From Pyrocephalus nanus (taxonomy: Eukaryota; Chordata; Aves; Passeriformes; Tyrannidae): a DNA stretch of 64,000 nt. Shown piece after piece: positions 63,807 through 64,000 of this stretch; position 1 is the stretch's first letter; each line of letters starts with the position of its first letter. Position numbers and translations under genes: made by a program. The notes beneath the pieces are model-generated. The model had not been told where the DNA came from, did not search any database, and saw only the letters and a program-made list of their open reading frames with translations. The stretch is from NCBI GenBank assembly GCA_038380795.1, contig CM076259.1, positions 97,079,739-97,143,738 on the forward strand, in the 5' to 3' direction.

Positions 63807-63899
63807 GGGGTTTTTGGGGGTTTTTTTGTGGGTTTTTGTTTGTTTGCTTATTTTGGGTTTTGTGGGTATTTTTGTTTGTTTATTTGTTTCTGGTTTTTT
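63807..63899 (+). repeat. G/T-rich low-complexity tract
   Basis: GGGG, GGGGG and GGG runs are separated by T runs, followed by (TTTG)n-like sequence. The reading frame across it encodes only Gly/Phe/Val-rich low-complexity sequence and is not a gene. Confidence 0.85.
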
Positions 63900-64000
63900 C
63901 CTAAGTCAGGAAAATTATGGGGGGTTGCATGAACCTGACTGCCTGTAAAAGAGGCAGCTTTTCTGTGTTATTAATACAGGGACCTCTCAAGAGTAGGCTG
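63900..64000. other. Window edge, nothing recognised
   Basis: About 100 bases of unique-looking sequence up to the window end. Confidence 0.6.

Noticed and set aside
1..64000. CRISPR arrays, operons, ribosome binding sites, prokaryotic mobile elements, tRNA or rRNA genes
   Set aside because: The repeat content is that of a bird nuclear genome. No regularly spaced direct repeats, tRNA-like cloverleaf or rRNA sequence was recognised.

Overview
The window looks like AT-rich, gene-poor nuclear DNA from a bird. The evidence is its repeat content. It carries several decayed CR1-family LINE fragments, whose 3' ends read like avian CR1 (GGTTGGACTTGATG ... TTCCAAC ... ATTCTATG). It also carries two solo LTRs of the kind found in avian ERVL-type endogenous retroviruses, each flanked by an exact 5-bp target-site duplication. 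The base composition, the CpG poverty and the many short microsatellites fit a vertebrate intergenic or large-intron region. A passerine or other neoavian source is plausible, but that is inference from memory of LTR families, not a measurement.

I found no protein-coding gene, exon, tRNA, rRNA or CRISPR array that I can support. Open reading frames are short (mostly 60 to 100 codons), scattered on both strands, and often lack a convincing start. The two longest (212 and 144 codons, both minus strand) overlap LTRs and look like chance frames.

Layout: 1-6.6 kb is anonymous sequence with one (AAAC)n tract. 6.7-9.8 kb holds a plus-strand CR1 3' end, a second plus-strand CR1 3' end, and directly against it a long antisense CR1 with recognisable reverse-transcriptase coding remnants. 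At 11.5-11.9 kb there is an older plus-strand CR1 reverse-transcriptase fragment. At 12.9-13.75 kb there is an antisense CR1 with 3' UTR and endonuclease remnants but no reverse transcriptase between them. 17.5-19.0 kb is a 1478-bp solo LTR with three internal tandem copies of about 100 bp. At 26.0-26.4 kb there is an old plus-strand CR1 3' UTR. 27-51 kb is anonymous AT-rich DNA with microsatellites, including a 36-T tract. At 51.5 kb there is a small antisense CR1 piece. At 54.2-54.8 kb a GC-richer, CpG-bearing block may be an old LTR. 58.9-59.8 kb is a long, very decayed plus-strand CR1. 62.8-63.3 kb is a minus-strand ERVL-type solo LTR. A G/T-rich low-complexity stretch lies near the right edge.

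No genes work together here. The window is a record of old retrotransposition. I found no convincing undescribed biological system. The most checkable observations are the two solo LTRs with intact target-site duplications, the repeat array inside the first LTR, the internally deleted antisense CR1, and a few AT-rich blocks with POU/SOX or homeodomain-like motifs that could be conserved noncoding elements.
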